Under the pieces are notes generated by a model. That model worked only from the letters and a program-made list of their open reading frames with translations. It made no database searches and was not told the DNA's origin. Below are positions 25,737 to 33,725 of a DNA stretch of 34,991 nucleotides, piece by piece. Made by a program: the position numbers and the translations under genes. Each line of letters opens with the position of its first letter. Position 1 is the first letter of the stretch. Source of the stretch: Comamonadaceae bacterium (GTDB lineage Bacteria; Pseudomonadota; Gammaproteobacteria; Burkholderiales; Burkholderiaceae_C); assembly GCA_030602185.1 (NCBI GenBank), contig JAUWAE010000007.1, positions 1-34,991 on the forward strand, in the 5' to 3' direction.

Positions 25737-27466
25737 CAGACCGACTCCTCCACCACGTCGGCCACGATGTGGGGCTTGACGTTGGTGTCGGGCTGCACGC
25801 CCATGAGGCGCAGGGTCTGCTGCACCGTTTCGCTGAACACCGGGGCGGCCACGGCGCCCCCGTAGATGACGCCGTTGCTGGGCTCGTCGACCATCACCGC
25901 GACCACGATGCGCGGCGCCTCCACCGGCGCCAGCCCCACGAAGAAGCTGCGGTACTTGCGTGCCGCGTAACCCTTGCCTTCCTGCTTGCGCGCGGTGCCC
26001 GACTTGCCGCCCACGGAATACCCCACCGTCTGCGCGCGCTGACCGGTGCCGCCAGGGCCGGCTGCCATTTCGAGCATGCGGCGCACGGCCATCGCGTTTT
26101 TCTCGCTGAACACCCGTACCCCCTGCACCGGCTGATCGGTCTTGAGCAGGGTGACCGGCACCATGTGGCCGTCGCGGGCGAACACGGTGTAGGCCTGCGC
26201 CAGCTGGAACAGCGAGGTGGACAGGCCGTAGCCGTAGCTCATCGTCGCCTGCTCGATCGGCTTCCACGTCTTGTAGGCCCGCAGGCGGCCGCTGACGGCG
26301 CCCGGGAACGGCAGGTGCGGCTTCTGGCCAAAGCCCGCCTGGGCATAGGCCTCCCACATGTCGCGTGGCTGCAACTGCATCGCCATCTTGACCGTGCCGA
26401 CGTTGCTGGATTTCTGGATCACCTCGTTGACGGTCAGCACGTTGTAGGCGTGCACGTCGGAAATCGTGAAGCCGCCCATCTGCAGCCGACCGGGCGCGGT
26501 CTGGATCGGCGTGTCAGGTCGCACCAGCCCTTTGTCCAGCGCGAGCGCGGCAATGAAGGGCTTCATGGTGGAGCCGGGCTCGAAGCTGTCGGTCAGGGCG
26601 CGGTTGCGCAGCTGCTCGCCGCTGAGGTTGCGGCGCTGGTTGGGGTTGTAGCTGGGGTAGTTGGCCAGCGCCAGCACCTCGCCGGTATGGGCGTCAAGCA
26701 CCACCGCACTGCCCCCCAGCGCCTTGTGCTCGGCCACCGCCTCGCGCAGCTTCTGGTAGGCAAAGAACTGGATCTTGCTGTCGATCGAGAGCTGGATGTC
26801 GTGGCCGTCCACCGGCGGGATCGCCTCGCGCACGTCTTCGATGACGCGGCCCAGGCGGTCCTTGATCACGCGGCGGGACCCGGATTTGCCCGACAGCTGC
26901 TGGTTGAAGGCAAGCTCCACCCCCTCCTGCCCCACATCTTCGACGTTGGTGAACCCCACCACGTGCGCCGCCGCCTCGCCCTCGGGGTACTGGCGCTTGT
27001 ATTCCTTGCGCAGGTACAGGCCCTTGATGTCCAGCGCCTTGAGCTGCAGCGCCAGCGGCTCGTCGACCTGGCGCTTGACCCAGACAAAGGTTTTTTCGGT
27101 GTTCAAACGGCGCTTGAGCTCGGCCAGCGGCATGTCAAGCAGCTTGGCCGCCTGGGCCAGCTTGGGCTCGTTCAGGTCCACGTCCTGCGGGATGGCCCAG
27201 ATGCTTTGCGCCACCACGCTGGTGGCCAGGATGAGGCCATTGCGGTCGAGCACGCGGCCGCGGTTGGGCGGCAGCTCCAGGGTGCGCGCAAACCGCACCT
27301 CGCCCTGGCGCTGAAAAAATTCGTTGCCGAACACCTGCACATAGGCAGCCCGTCCGGCCAGACCGACGAACGCCAGGGCCAGGGCCGCGACGATGAACTT
27401 GCTGCGCCACACCGGCGTGGCGCTGGTCAGCAGGGGGCTGGAGCTGTAGGCGATGCTGCGGCTCAC
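25736..27466 (-). CDS. ftsI: FtsI (PBP3), septal peptidoglycan transpeptidase
   Basis: A class B penicillin-binding protein of 576 residues, anchored by one membrane segment (about 22-42) with a periplasmic body. The non-penicillin-binding module starts at ELPPNRGRVLDRNG. The transpeptidase has all three active-site motifs: Ser299-Thr-Met-Lys302, Ser353-Ser-Asn355 and Lys488-Ser-Gly-Thr491. The start is GTG at 27466, overlapping the ftsL stop (GTGA). It cross-links glycan made by FtsW at the septum. Confidence 0.98.
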   Translation of the reverse strand: MSRSIAYSSSPLLTSATPVWRSKFIVAALALAFVGLAGRAAYVQVFGNEFFQRQGEVRFARTLELPPNRGRVLDRNGLILATSVVAQSIWAIPQDVDLNEPKLAQAAKLLDMPLAELKRRLNTEKTFVWVKRQVDEPLALQLKALDIKGLYLRKEYKRQYPEGEAAAHVVGFTNVEDVGQEGVELAFNQQLSGKSGSRRVIKDRLGRVIEDVREAIPPVDGHDIQLSIDSKIQFFAYQKLREAVAEHKALGGSAVVLDAHTGEVLALANYPSYNPNQRRNLSGEQLRNRALTDSFEPGSTMKPFIAALALDKGLVRPDTPIQTAPGRLQMGGFTISDVHAYNVLTVNEVIQKSSNVGTVKMAMQLQPRDMWEAYAQAGFGQKPHLPFPGAVSGRLRAYKTWKPIEQATMSYGYGLSTSLFQLAQAYTVFARDGHMVPVTLLKTDQPVQGVRVFSEKNAMAVRRMLEMAAGPGGTGQRAQTVGYSVGGKSGTARKQEGKGYAARKYRSFFVGLAPVEAPRIVVAVMVDEPSNGVIYGGAVAAPVFSETVQQTLRLMGVQPDTNVKPHIVADVVEESV

Positions 27467-27804
27467 GGGCGACCTCCTGCCGACAGGGGCCCCTTGAGCG
27501 TCTGCACCGCCCCGGCCACCGCACCATCGGCCCCGGTCGAGGCCGGCAAGGCGACGTATTCGGTGATGCCCGGGTGGGCGGCACGCATCTGCAGCTGCCG
27601 CGTCGCCAGCTGCTGCACCCGCGCCGGGGTGGCTTCGGCGCGTTTCTGCACCACCAGCTGCTCGTGGTCGGCCGCAAGGCGCTCGCTGTGGGACTTGGCC
27701 CGGTCGAGCGCCACGTACAGGCGACGCGACTCGTACTGCAGGTGCACGAGGTAGAAGGCGCTGCCCAGCACCGCCACCAGCAGCACCAGGTTGAGGCGGG
27801 TCAT
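27463..27804 (-). CDS. ftsL: FtsL, divisome bitopic protein
   Basis: A small division protein of 113 residues with a short cytoplasmic start, one membrane segment (about residues 4-22, [19 protein letters not shown]) and a periplasmic helical region (about 25-75) with a leucine/heptad-like pattern likely to pair with FtsB. The C-terminal 40 residues are Gly/Ala-rich. Sequence identity in this family is low, so the call rests on topology, size and position between rsmH and ftsI, both of which it overlaps by four bases. Confidence 0.92.
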   Translation of the reverse strand: MTRLNLVLLVAVLGSAFYLVHLQYESRRLYVALDRAKSHSERLAADHEQLVVQKRAEATPARVQQLATRQLQMRAAHPGITEYVALPASTGADGAVAGAVQTLKGPLSAGGRP

Positions 27805-28736
27805 GCCGAGCCCTCCAGCGCCGCAGCCGTGCGGCGGGCCACGCGCATCACGGCGCTGCGCGCGCGCGGGTTGGCGGCCACTTCGGCATCGGACGGCATC
27901 ACGCGCCCCACGCCATCGAGCGCCATGGGCTTGGGCGCGGCGAACGGAGCGCGGCGATCGAACACCTCTTTCGACTGCTGGGCCATGAACTGCTTGGTGA
28001 TGCGGTCCTCCAGCGAATGGAAGCTGATCACGACCAGCCAGCCACCGGGTTTGAGCACCCGCAGGCTCGCGCTCAGCGCTTGTTGCAACTCCTCAAGCTC
28101 GGCGTTGATGAAAATCCGAAGAGCCTGAAATGTGCGCGTTGCAGGGTCCTTGCCCGGCTCGCGGGTTTTGACCGCGCCAGCCACGATTTCGGCCAGCTCG
28201 GCGGTGGTTCGAACAGGGCCCCGTTCCTGTCGGCGACGATCAATCGCCTTTGCAATCTGTTGAGCAAACCGTTCTTCGCCGTATTCACGTATCACCTCCG
28301 CCATCTGGGCAATGTCGGCCTCTGCCAGCCACTCGGCCACGCTCATGCCCCGGGTCGGGTCCATGCGCATGTCCAGCGGTCCGTCATGCCGGAAGGAAAA
28401 TCCCCGGGTGGGGTCGTCAATCTGGGGCGAACTCACCCCCAAGTCCATCAGGATGCCGTCGGCACTGGCGGGTGGCAGTTCGCCCAGCGCCTTGAAGCCT
28501 TCGTGACGCACCGCCACACGGGAGTCTTCGGCGGCCAGCGCCTGGGCCACGGCAATCGCCTGCGGGTCCTTGTCGAACACCGTCAGCCGGCCGGCGGGCG
28601 ACAGACGCGACAGGATCAGCCGCGAATGACCACCACGCCCGAAGGTCGCGTCGATGTAATGGCCGTCTGGTTGGATCTGAAGGGCGTCGACCGCTTCATT
28701 CAACAAGACGGTGCAGTGTGTGTAGGACGCTTGCAC
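27801..28736 (-). CDS. rsmH: RsmH (MraW), 16S rRNA m4C1402 methyltransferase
   Basis: An S-adenosylmethionine-dependent enzyme of 311 residues that N4-methylates C1402 of 16S rRNA. The N-terminal [13 protein letters not shown] is followed by the SAM loop [47 protein letters not shown] and the C-terminal [18 protein letters not shown] are family hallmarks. The start is GTG at 28736, nine bases after the mraZ stop. Roughly residues 135-225 (28070-28330) use codons unlike the rest of the cluster and the GC content falls there. Confidence 0.98.
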   Translation of the reverse strand: MQASYTHCTVLLNEAVDALQIQPDGHYIDATFGRGGHSRLILSRLSPAGRLTVFDKDPQAIAVAQALAAEDSRVAVRHEGFKALGELPPASADGILMDLGVSSPQIDDPTRGFSFRHDGPLDMRMDPTRGMSVAEWLAEADIAQMAEVIREYGEERFAQQIAKAIDRRRQERGPVRTTAELAEIVAGAVKTREPGKDPATRTFQALRIFINAELEELQQALSASLRVLKPGGWLVVISFHSLEDRITKQFMAQQSKEVFDRRAPFAAPKPMALDGVGRVMPSDAEVAANPRARSAVMRVARRTAAALEGSA

Positions 28737-28745
28737 CGCCGGGCC

Positions 28746-29174
28746 TCAGAAAGAAAAGTCCTTGAGGGCGTCGGGCAGGTCGCCCTGCATGGCCTCGGCC
28801 TCCTGGGCGGCGTAGGTCTCGGCATCCCAGAGCTCGAAGTGGTTGCCCATGCCCAGCAGCACGGCTTCCTTGGTCAGACCGGCAGCGGCGCGCAGTTCGG
28901 GCGAAATCAAGACGCGGCCGGTGCCGTCCATCTCGCAGTCCATGGCGTTGCCCAAGAAGATGCGCTTCCACCACTGGGCCGACATGGGCAGGGCCGCGAT
29001 GCGCTCGCGGAACTTTTCCCACTCGTTGCGGGGGAACACCATGAGGCAGCCGTGCGGGTGCTTGGTGATGGTGAGCTGGCCGCCCGCCGTCGCGCTCAGG
29101 ACGTCGCGGTGCCGGGTGGGCACCGAGAGCCGACCTTTGGCATCGAGACTGAGGGACGAGGCACCTTGGAACAC
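28746..29174 (-). CDS. mraZ: MraZ, transcriptional regulator of the dcw cluster
   Basis: A DNA-binding protein of 142 residues, normal for the family, made of two AbrB-like (SpoVT-AbrB) repeats. The first includes [18 protein letters not shown], the second [19 protein letters not shown]. In other bacteria MraZ forms a ring and binds 10-bp-spaced repeats in its own promoter; such repeats lie just upstream (29189-29228). The start is GTG at 29174 with AAGG about ten bases ahead. It is the first gene of the dcw cluster. Confidence 0.97.
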   Translation of the reverse strand: MFQGASSLSLDAKGRLSVPTRHRDVLSATAGGQLTITKHPHGCLMVFPRNEWEKFRERIAALPMSAQWWKRIFLGNAMDCEMDGTGRVLISPELRAAAGLTKEAVLLGMGNHFELWDAETYAAQEAEAMQGDLPDALKDFSF

Positions 29175-29188
29175 GGGAGTCAGACCTT

Positions 29189-29228
29189 AAAACCCACTTT
29201 TCACCACTAATTTGCACTTTTCACCACT
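29189..29228 (-). promoter_or_regulatory. MraZ operator: four tandem 10-bp AGTG(G/C) repeats
   Basis: Read on the minus strand, four successive decamers start at 29228, 29218, 29208 and 29198, each beginning AGTG followed by G, C, G and G. Decamers one and three are identical (AGTGGTGAAA). The phase is exactly one helical turn. E. coli MraZ binds TGGGN repeats separated by five bases, the same 10-bp period. The array ends 14 bases before the mraZ start. Confidence 0.72.
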
Positions 29229-29253
29229 GTAGCACCAAACCCCCTGCGTGCAA
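29226..29253 (-). promoter_or_regulatory. Candidate mraZ/dcw promoter
   Basis: On the minus strand TTGCAC (29253-29248) and TACAGT (29231-29226) are 16 bases apart. The -35 half is poor. The -10 half overlaps the first MraZ repeat, so MraZ binding would block it. This is the best pair I can find in the gap, but other placements are possible. Confidence 0.35.
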
Positions 29254-29275
29254 CAGGGGGGTTTGGATATTTTTC
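29235..29275 (+). terminator. GC-rich hairpin with T-run facing the + strand
   Basis: CCAAACCCCCTG (29235-29246) pairs with CAGGGGGGTTTGG (29254-29266) with one bulged G and a seven-base loop, and is followed on the + strand by ATATTTTT. It has the form of an intrinsic terminator for + strand RNA, yet no + strand gene precedes it. In the minus direction no T-run follows. Confidence 0.55.
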
Positions 29276-29280
29276 GAATG

Positions 29281-29329
29281 AAATCAAAGACTTAGGCCCG
29301 AATTACAAAGTAAATCGGGCCCAAAAGTC
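29281..29329 (-). terminator. Probable hslVU terminator
   Basis: A long imperfect hairpin: GACTT (29289-29293) and AAGTC (29325-29329) flank GGCCCGAATTAC (29295-29306) and GTAAATCGGGCC (29310-29321), with a three-base loop and one mismatch. On the minus strand it is followed by TTTGATTT. It lies about 64 bases after the hslU stop. Confidence 0.5.
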
Positions 29330-29352
29330 CAAGAAAAACAAGCACCTAGAAA

Positions 29353-29369
29353 CAGGACTGAAAGTCCTG
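29353..29369 (-). terminator. Small perfect hairpin after hslU
   Basis: CAGGACT and AGTCCTG form a 7-bp stem with a three-base loop, followed on the minus strand by TTTCT, 24 bases after the hslU stop. It may act with the larger hairpin downstream or protect the 3' end of the message. Confidence 0.35.
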
Positions 29370-29392
29370 CATGAGCTTGAAAGCAACAGGTG

Positions 29393-30721
29393 TCAGAGGA
29401 TGTAGCGCGACAGGTCCTCGTTGCGGCTGAGTTCGCCCAGCCGGGCGTCCACGTAGCCGGCGTCCACCACCACCGTCTGGCCTTCCAGCCTGGCAGCGTC
29501 GAAGCTCACCTCGTCGAGCAGGTGCTCCATCACCGTGGCCAGGCGGCGCGCGCCGATGTTCTCGGTGCGCTCGTTCACGTCGTGGGCGATCTGCGCCAGG
29601 CGGGTGATGCCCTCGGGCGTGAACGTGACCGTCACCCCTTCCGTGGCGAGCAGCGCCTGGTACTGGCGCACCAGGCTGGCGTGGGTCTGCGTCAGGATGG
29701 CCTCGAAGTCCGCCACCGAGAGCGACTGCAGCTCCACCCGGATGGGGAAGCGCCCCTGCAGTTCGGGGATCAGGTCGCTGGGCTTGCTCAGGTGGAAGGC
29801 GCCGCTGGCAATGAAGAGGATGTGGTCCGTCTTGATCGGGCCGTACTTGGTGGACACGGTGGTGCCCTCCACCAGCGGCAGCAGGTCGCGCTGCACGCCC
29901 TGGCGCGACACCTCGCCGGTGCTGGCGCCTTCGCTGCGGCTGGTGACCTTGTCGATCTCGTCGATGAAGACGATGCCGTTCTGCTCGGCGTTGTGCACCG
30001 CCTGCAGCTTGATCTCTTCCTCGTTGATGAGCTTGCCCGCTTCCTCGTCGATCAGCAGCTTGCGCGCCTCGGCAATTTTCAGCTTGCGCGTCTTGCGCCG
30101 GCCGGCGTTGAGCTGGCCGAACAGGCCCTTGAGCTGCTCGGCCATTTCCTCCATGCCTGCAGGCGTCATCACCTCCATCATGGGCTGGGCGGCCGCCAGT
30201 TCCAGCTCGATCTCCTTGTCGTCCAGCAGGCCTTCGCGCAGCTTCTTGCGGAACACCTGGCGGGCCGTGCTGTCGGTCGCGGGCTCATGGTCGCCGGTGC
30301 TGCGCGGCGGGGGCAGCAACGCGTCCAGAATGCGCTCCTCGGCCGCGTCTTCGGCGCGGGTGCGCAGCTTGGCCACCTCGGCCTCGCGCGTCTGCTTCAC
30401 GGCCATGTCCACCAGGTCGCGAATGATGCTGTCCACGTCCTTGCCCACATAGCCGACTTCAGTGAACTTGGTGGCCTCGACCTTGATGAAAGGGGCATTG
30501 GCGAGCCGGGCCAGGCGGCGCGCGATCTCGGTCTTGCCCACGCCGGTGGGGCCGATCATCAGGATGTTCTTGGGCGTGATCTCGGGGCGCAGCTTGGCGT
30601 CCACCTGCTGGCGGCGCCAGCGGTTGCGCAGCGCGATGGCCACGGCACGCTTGGCGGCCTTCTGACCGATGATGTGCGCGTCCAGTTCGGACACGATTTC
30701 CTGGGGGGTCATGCTGCTCAT
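29393..30721 (-). CDS. hslU: HslU, ATPase subunit of the HslUV protease
   Basis: A AAA+ unfoldase of 442 residues that feeds substrates to HslV. The N-terminal [17 protein letters not shown] is followed by Walker A GPTGVGKT at 57-64. An I-domain (about 110-240, charged and helical) precedes Walker [11 protein letters not shown]. The sensor and arginine-finger region has [11 protein letters not shown], and the C-terminal [16 protein letters not shown] and LSRYIL end are typical; the C-terminal tail inserts into HslV. The ATG at 30721 overlaps the hslV stop (ATGA), which sets the start though the frame is open further upstream. Confidence 0.98.
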   Translation of the reverse strand: MSSMTPQEIVSELDAHIIGQKAAKRAVAIALRNRWRRQQVDAKLRPEITPKNILMIGPTGVGKTEIARRLARLANAPFIKVEATKFTEVGYVGKDVDSIIRDLVDMAVKQTREAEVAKLRTRAEDAAEERILDALLPPPRSTGDHEPATDSTARQVFRKKLREGLLDDKEIELELAAAQPMMEVMTPAGMEEMAEQLKGLFGQLNAGRRKTRKLKIAEARKLLIDEEAGKLINEEEIKLQAVHNAEQNGIVFIDEIDKVTSRSEGASTGEVSRQGVQRDLLPLVEGTTVSTKYGPIKTDHILFIASGAFHLSKPSDLIPELQGRFPIRVELQSLSVADFEAILTQTHASLVRQYQALLATEGVTVTFTPEGITRLAQIAHDVNERTENIGARRLATVMEHLLDEVSFDAARLEGQTVVVDAGYVDARLGELSRNEDLSRYIL

Positions 30722-31281
30722 GCCAGCACCTCGACCGTGTGGTTCATGTTGGTGTAAATGCACAGTTCACCGGCCACCTTGAGCGACTCGCGCACGATCT
30801 GCTCGGCGCTGAGCGCGGTGTGGTCCAGCAGGGCCTTGGCGGCCGACTGCGCGTAGGCGCCGCCCGAGCCGATGGCCACGAGGCCGTACTCGGGCTCCAG
30901 CACGTCGCCGTTGCCGGTGATGATGAGGCTGGCCGTCTTGTCGGCCACGGCCAGCATGGCTTCCAGGCGGCGCAGCACGCGGTCGGTGCGCCAGTCCTTG
31001 GTCAGCTCAATGGCCGCGCGCGTGAGGTGGCCCTGGTGTTTCTCCAGCTTGGCCTCGAAACGCTCGAACAGGGTGAAAGCATCGGCCGTGGCACCGGCAA
31101 AACCCGCCAGCACCTGGCCATGGTGCAGCTTGCGCACCTTGCGCGCCGTGCCCTTGACGACGATGTTGCCCAGCGTGACCTGGCCGTCGCCGCCGATGGC
31201 CACCTGCACGCCCTCGGGCGTTTCGCGGCGCACGCAGACGATGGTGGTGCCGTAGAAAAGCGAAGAATCCTTGTGTTCCAT
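30718..31281 (-). CDS. hslV: HslV, proteasome-like peptidase subunit
   Basis: A threonine peptidase of 187 residues forming a double hexamer with HslU. The catalytic Thr of TTIVCVRR is residue 12, so the precursor carries an 11-residue N-terminal extension ending in Gly that must be removed. E. coli HslV loses only Met. [32 protein letters not shown] and [14 protein letters not shown] are conserved. The frame starts two bases after the stop of the upstream STAS-domain gene. Confidence 0.97.
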   Translation of the reverse strand: MEHKDSSLFYGTTIVCVRRETPEGVQVAIGGDGQVTLGNIVVKGTARKVRKLHHGQVLAGFAGATADAFTLFERFEAKLEKHQGHLTRAAIELTKDWRTDRVLRRLEAMLAVADKTASLIITGNGDVLEPEYGLVAIGSGGAYAQSAAKALLDHTALSAEQIVRESLKVAGELCIYTNMNHTVEVLA

Positions 31282-31283
31282 GC

Positions 31284-33020
31284 TCAGTATTGTCGCAGGC
31301 GCACGGTCACGGCCTCGTCAATACCCACGACATGGAAGAACGCCCCCACCAGGCGGCTGACTTCGACCAGCTCCACCTTCAGCCCTTTGGAGGAAGCCGC
31401 CATGAACCACTGCAACAGGCTGCCGGCGGCCGCGAAATCCACCCTCAACAACCCATGGCAGTCGATCCGGAAGGGGCGGTCGATGGGGTGGGCATCCAGC
31501 GCGGCGTCAAGGCGGGCCAACGTACCGGGCACGTCGCCTTGCAGGGTGCCAGTCAAAGCCACCGCCGCCCCTTGGCGAAGCGGCTCGGTCGCGGCCCAGC
31601 CTTGCGGGTTCTGCAGCGCGGGGAATCGGGTCTCGGCCCCGGTCACCGTGGTGGCCATGGCCGGCCATTCCAGCACGTCCAGCCCCACGAGTTGGGTGTC
31701 GAGCGGGTGGATGGGCTCGTGGCCTGGCTCGGGCGCCGCCGCCTGGGCGTCCAGCCCTTCGGGGGCGGTTTCTGCCACCTGGAACCGGCACACCGGCTCT
31801 TCCCATTCGGGTGGCAGCACGCCGTAGGTGACGCAATAGTCCAGCGCCGCCAGGTCGAACTCATCGCGGCGCTGCATCAGCCGCAGCAGCGCCAGGCGCA
31901 GCAGCCACCACACCGGGTCGTTCTCGCGCCGACCCGACGGGGTACTGGCCTTGAGCCGACGACGCAACACCGCGGCACCGCGAAAATGGAACTCGATCGG
32001 CTGGCGCAGCCAGTTGTTGACCAGCGCCAGCAGCGCCTGGGCGGCGGGCAAGTCGGCCGACAGCAGGTCGGTCCAATCCAGCCAGGCCCGCCCGCCCGAC
32101 GCCGCCACCGTGGTGTGCAGCTGGGCCACCACCGAGGCATCGAGCAGCAGCGGGCAGCGCCAGCTGCCCCAGCGGGCTGGCACCGGGGTGGCGCCGCTGG
32201 TGGGCTCCCCCTCCTCGGCCACCGGCCCGGCGGCAGTCCCTTCTTCGGGCCAATGGCGCACCGGACCGCCAAAACGCTCGGCCCATTCGGCCGCGAATTC
32301 CTCGAAGCCTTCGAGGTTGCCCTGGGCATGCAGGGCATCGAGCAAGACCTCGCCGGCCGCGCGCGCGGTGGGCGACAGCGCCTCCTCCACCATCAGGGTG
32401 CGCAGGGCCCGTTCGGTGTCGGCGTACTGGGCGTTGGCAAACCGCACCGCCGCTTCCGCAATCGCAGGATGGGACAGCGCCGGCTCCCAGTCGGCGTTGC
32501 CGGCGTTCGGGTCCTCGGTGACGACGTCGATCGTCATCGGGAACCCCGAGGGGCCACTGCGCGCCTGCAGGTGGGCCGGCTGGGTGACGCCGCCCTCCAG
32601 CTGCGCCGGGATGGTGGTGCCGCTGCCGATGTGGGTGATGGGACGGGCCTCACCGGCGCCCCTCAGGCTCATCCAGTGGGACGCCATCTGCTCTTCGATG
32701 CGGGCGATCTGCTCGATCGTGCGGGTCTTGTCGGACGACCCGCCCCCCGCTGGCAGCGACGACCGCCCGTCGCCGCACGCCTGCCCATCGGCGGAAGAGT
32801 CGCCAGGCTGGCGGCGCATCAGCTCGCGCAGTTCGTTGAGTTCGCGGTGGCGAACCGCGTCGTTGCGGCGCTTGCGCTGGATGGCCGCTTTGAGGGCCTC
32901 GCGCTCTTCGTCAACGCCCTGGGTGCGCGCATCCAGCTCCGACCAGTCCACCGTCGGGTGGCGCACGAAGCGCGCCACTTTTGACAGGAAACCACCCTTG
33001 CCGGGGTCGGCCTTGGCCAT
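31284..33020 (-). CDS. Large protein with two STAS-like domains, function unknown
   Basis: A soluble 578-residue protein without membrane segments. The N-terminus (1-75) is basic and helical with a charged stretch rich in Arg, Glu and Asn. A Ser/Gly-rich linker and an all-helical alpha region (about 185-245) follow. Two segments resemble STAS folds: about 290-360 ([18 protein letters not shown] onward, with [20 protein letters not shown]) and the C-terminal 110 residues ([20 protein letters not shown], then [17 protein letters not shown]). The C-terminal one has the beta-strand / DFAAAG-type loop expected of STAS proteins. It starts 44 bases after dksA and ends two bases before hslV, so it shares their transcript. 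I do not recognise a characterised homologue. A scaffold or partner-switching role is only inference. Confidence 0.68.
   Translation of the reverse strand: MAKADPGKGGFLSKVARFVRHPTVDWSELDARTQGVDEEREALKAAIQRKRRNDAVRHRELNELRELMRRQPGDSSADGQACGDGRSSLPAGGGSSDKTRTIEQIARIEEQMASHWMSLRGAGEARPITHIGSGTTIPAQLEGGVTQPAHLQARSGPSGFPMTIDVVTEDPNAGNADWEPALSHPAIAEAAVRFANAQYADTERALRTLMVEEALSPTARAAGEVLLDALHAQGNLEGFEEFAAEWAERFGGPVRHWPEEGTAAGPVAEEGEPTSGATPVPARWGSWRCPLLLDASVVAQLHTTVAASGGRAWLDWTDLLSADLPAAQALLALVNNWLRQPIEFHFRGAAVLRRRLKASTPSGRRENDPVWWLLRLALLRLMQRRDEFDLAALDYCVTYGVLPPEWEEPVCRFQVAETAPEGLDAQAAAPEPGHEPIHPLDTQLVGLDVLEWPAMATTVTGAETRFPALQNPQGWAATEPLRQGAAVALTGTLQGDVPGTLARLDAALDAHPIDRPFRIDCHGLLRVDFAAAGSLLQWFMAASSKGLKVELVEVSRLVGAFFHVVGIDEAVTVRLRQY
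31289..31294 (-). promoter_or_regulatory. -10-like hexamer GACAAT before hslV
   Basis: GACAAT on the minus strand, inside the last codons of the upstream gene, is followed by seven bases and the hslV ATG. It matches the spacing seen for rodA, radA, the TonB-like gene and lpxC, but it is a weaker four-of-six match. Confidence 0.25.
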
Positions 33021-33064
33021 GGTCGGTGTACGGGAAGACCGCGACGTGCGCAGGGCTGAGCCGG

Positions 33065-33547
33065 TCAGTCGCCGAACAGCTTCTGCTTGAGTTCGCGGCG
33101 CTGCTGGGCTTCGATGGACAGGCTGGCCGTGGGGCGGGCCAGCAGGCGGCCCACACCAATGGGTTCACCGGTTTCGTCGCAGTAGCCGTAGTCGCCGGAA
33201 TCGATGCGGGCAATCGACTGCTCGATCTTCTTGAGCAGCTTGCGCTCGCGGTCGCGGGTGCGCAGCTCCAGCGCGTGCTCTTCCTCGATGGTGGCACGGT
33301 CGGCCGGGTCGGGCACCACCACGGTGTCTTCGCGCAGGTGCTCGGTGGTTTCGCCGGCGTTGATCAGGATGTCCTGCTTGAGCTGTTCCAGCTTGCGCTT
33401 GAAGTAGGCCAGCTGGACGTCATTCATGTACTCGCTGTCGGGCATGGCCAGCACGTCGGCGTCGGTCAGCTCTTCCAGCGGCTTGGTCTTCCAGTGGTTC
33501 GCCAGCTTGGGGTCTTTCTTGACGGTGGAGTGTGCGGTGGTGGGCAT
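33065..33547 (-). CDS. dksA: DksA, RNA polymerase secondary-channel regulator (degenerate zinc finger)
   Basis: A 160-residue RNA polymerase-binding protein that acts with ppGpp. The long coiled coil spans about 38-115, with the tip sequence DPADRAT (Asp80, Asp83, Ala85) that carries the functional aspartate and alanine. The zinc-finger region has only one of four cysteines: Cys123, then Thr126, Ser144 and Ala147 where E. coli has cysteines. It therefore should fold without zinc. The C-terminal helix EAQQRRELKQKLFGD is intact. The ATG at 33547 gives the usual short N-terminal tail; the frame is open further upstream but that stretch is not DksA-like. Confidence 0.95.
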   Translation of the reverse strand: MPTTAHSTVKKDPKLANHWKTKPLEELTDADVLAMPDSEYMNDVQLAYFKRKLEQLKQDILINAGETTEHLREDTVVVPDPADRATIEEEHALELRTRDRERKLLKKIEQSIARIDSGDYGYCDETGEPIGVGRLLARPTASLSIEAQQRRELKQKLFGD

Positions 33548-33657
33548 GTCGCGTTCTCGAATCGGGGGCCGGTTCGGCCGGATGGGACGGGTCCCGCTGC
33601 ACCGCTGGAGCCTCCACACAGGGGAGCCTCGGGTGGTCGCCCAGTCGGTCGCGGTCG

Positions 33658-33663
33658 ATTGTA
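33658..33663 (-). promoter_or_regulatory. Candidate dksA promoter -10 (TACAAT)
   Basis: TACAAT on the minus strand lies 110 bases before the dksA ATG, followed by a GC-rich discriminator. The -35 region is not recognisable. This would give a leader of about 100 bases containing GAGGCTCC twice as a direct repeat. Confidence 0.4.
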
Positions 33664-33725
33664 CGGCCTGAAGGGCCCGCCGGCGACGGATCGACCGGCG
33701 GCGCATGACGAGTTCGGTTCGAGGC

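Noticed and set aside
25769-27754. 661-codon + strand frame opposite ftsI and ftsL
   Set aside because: Antisense shadow of ftsI, which has all three PBP motifs.
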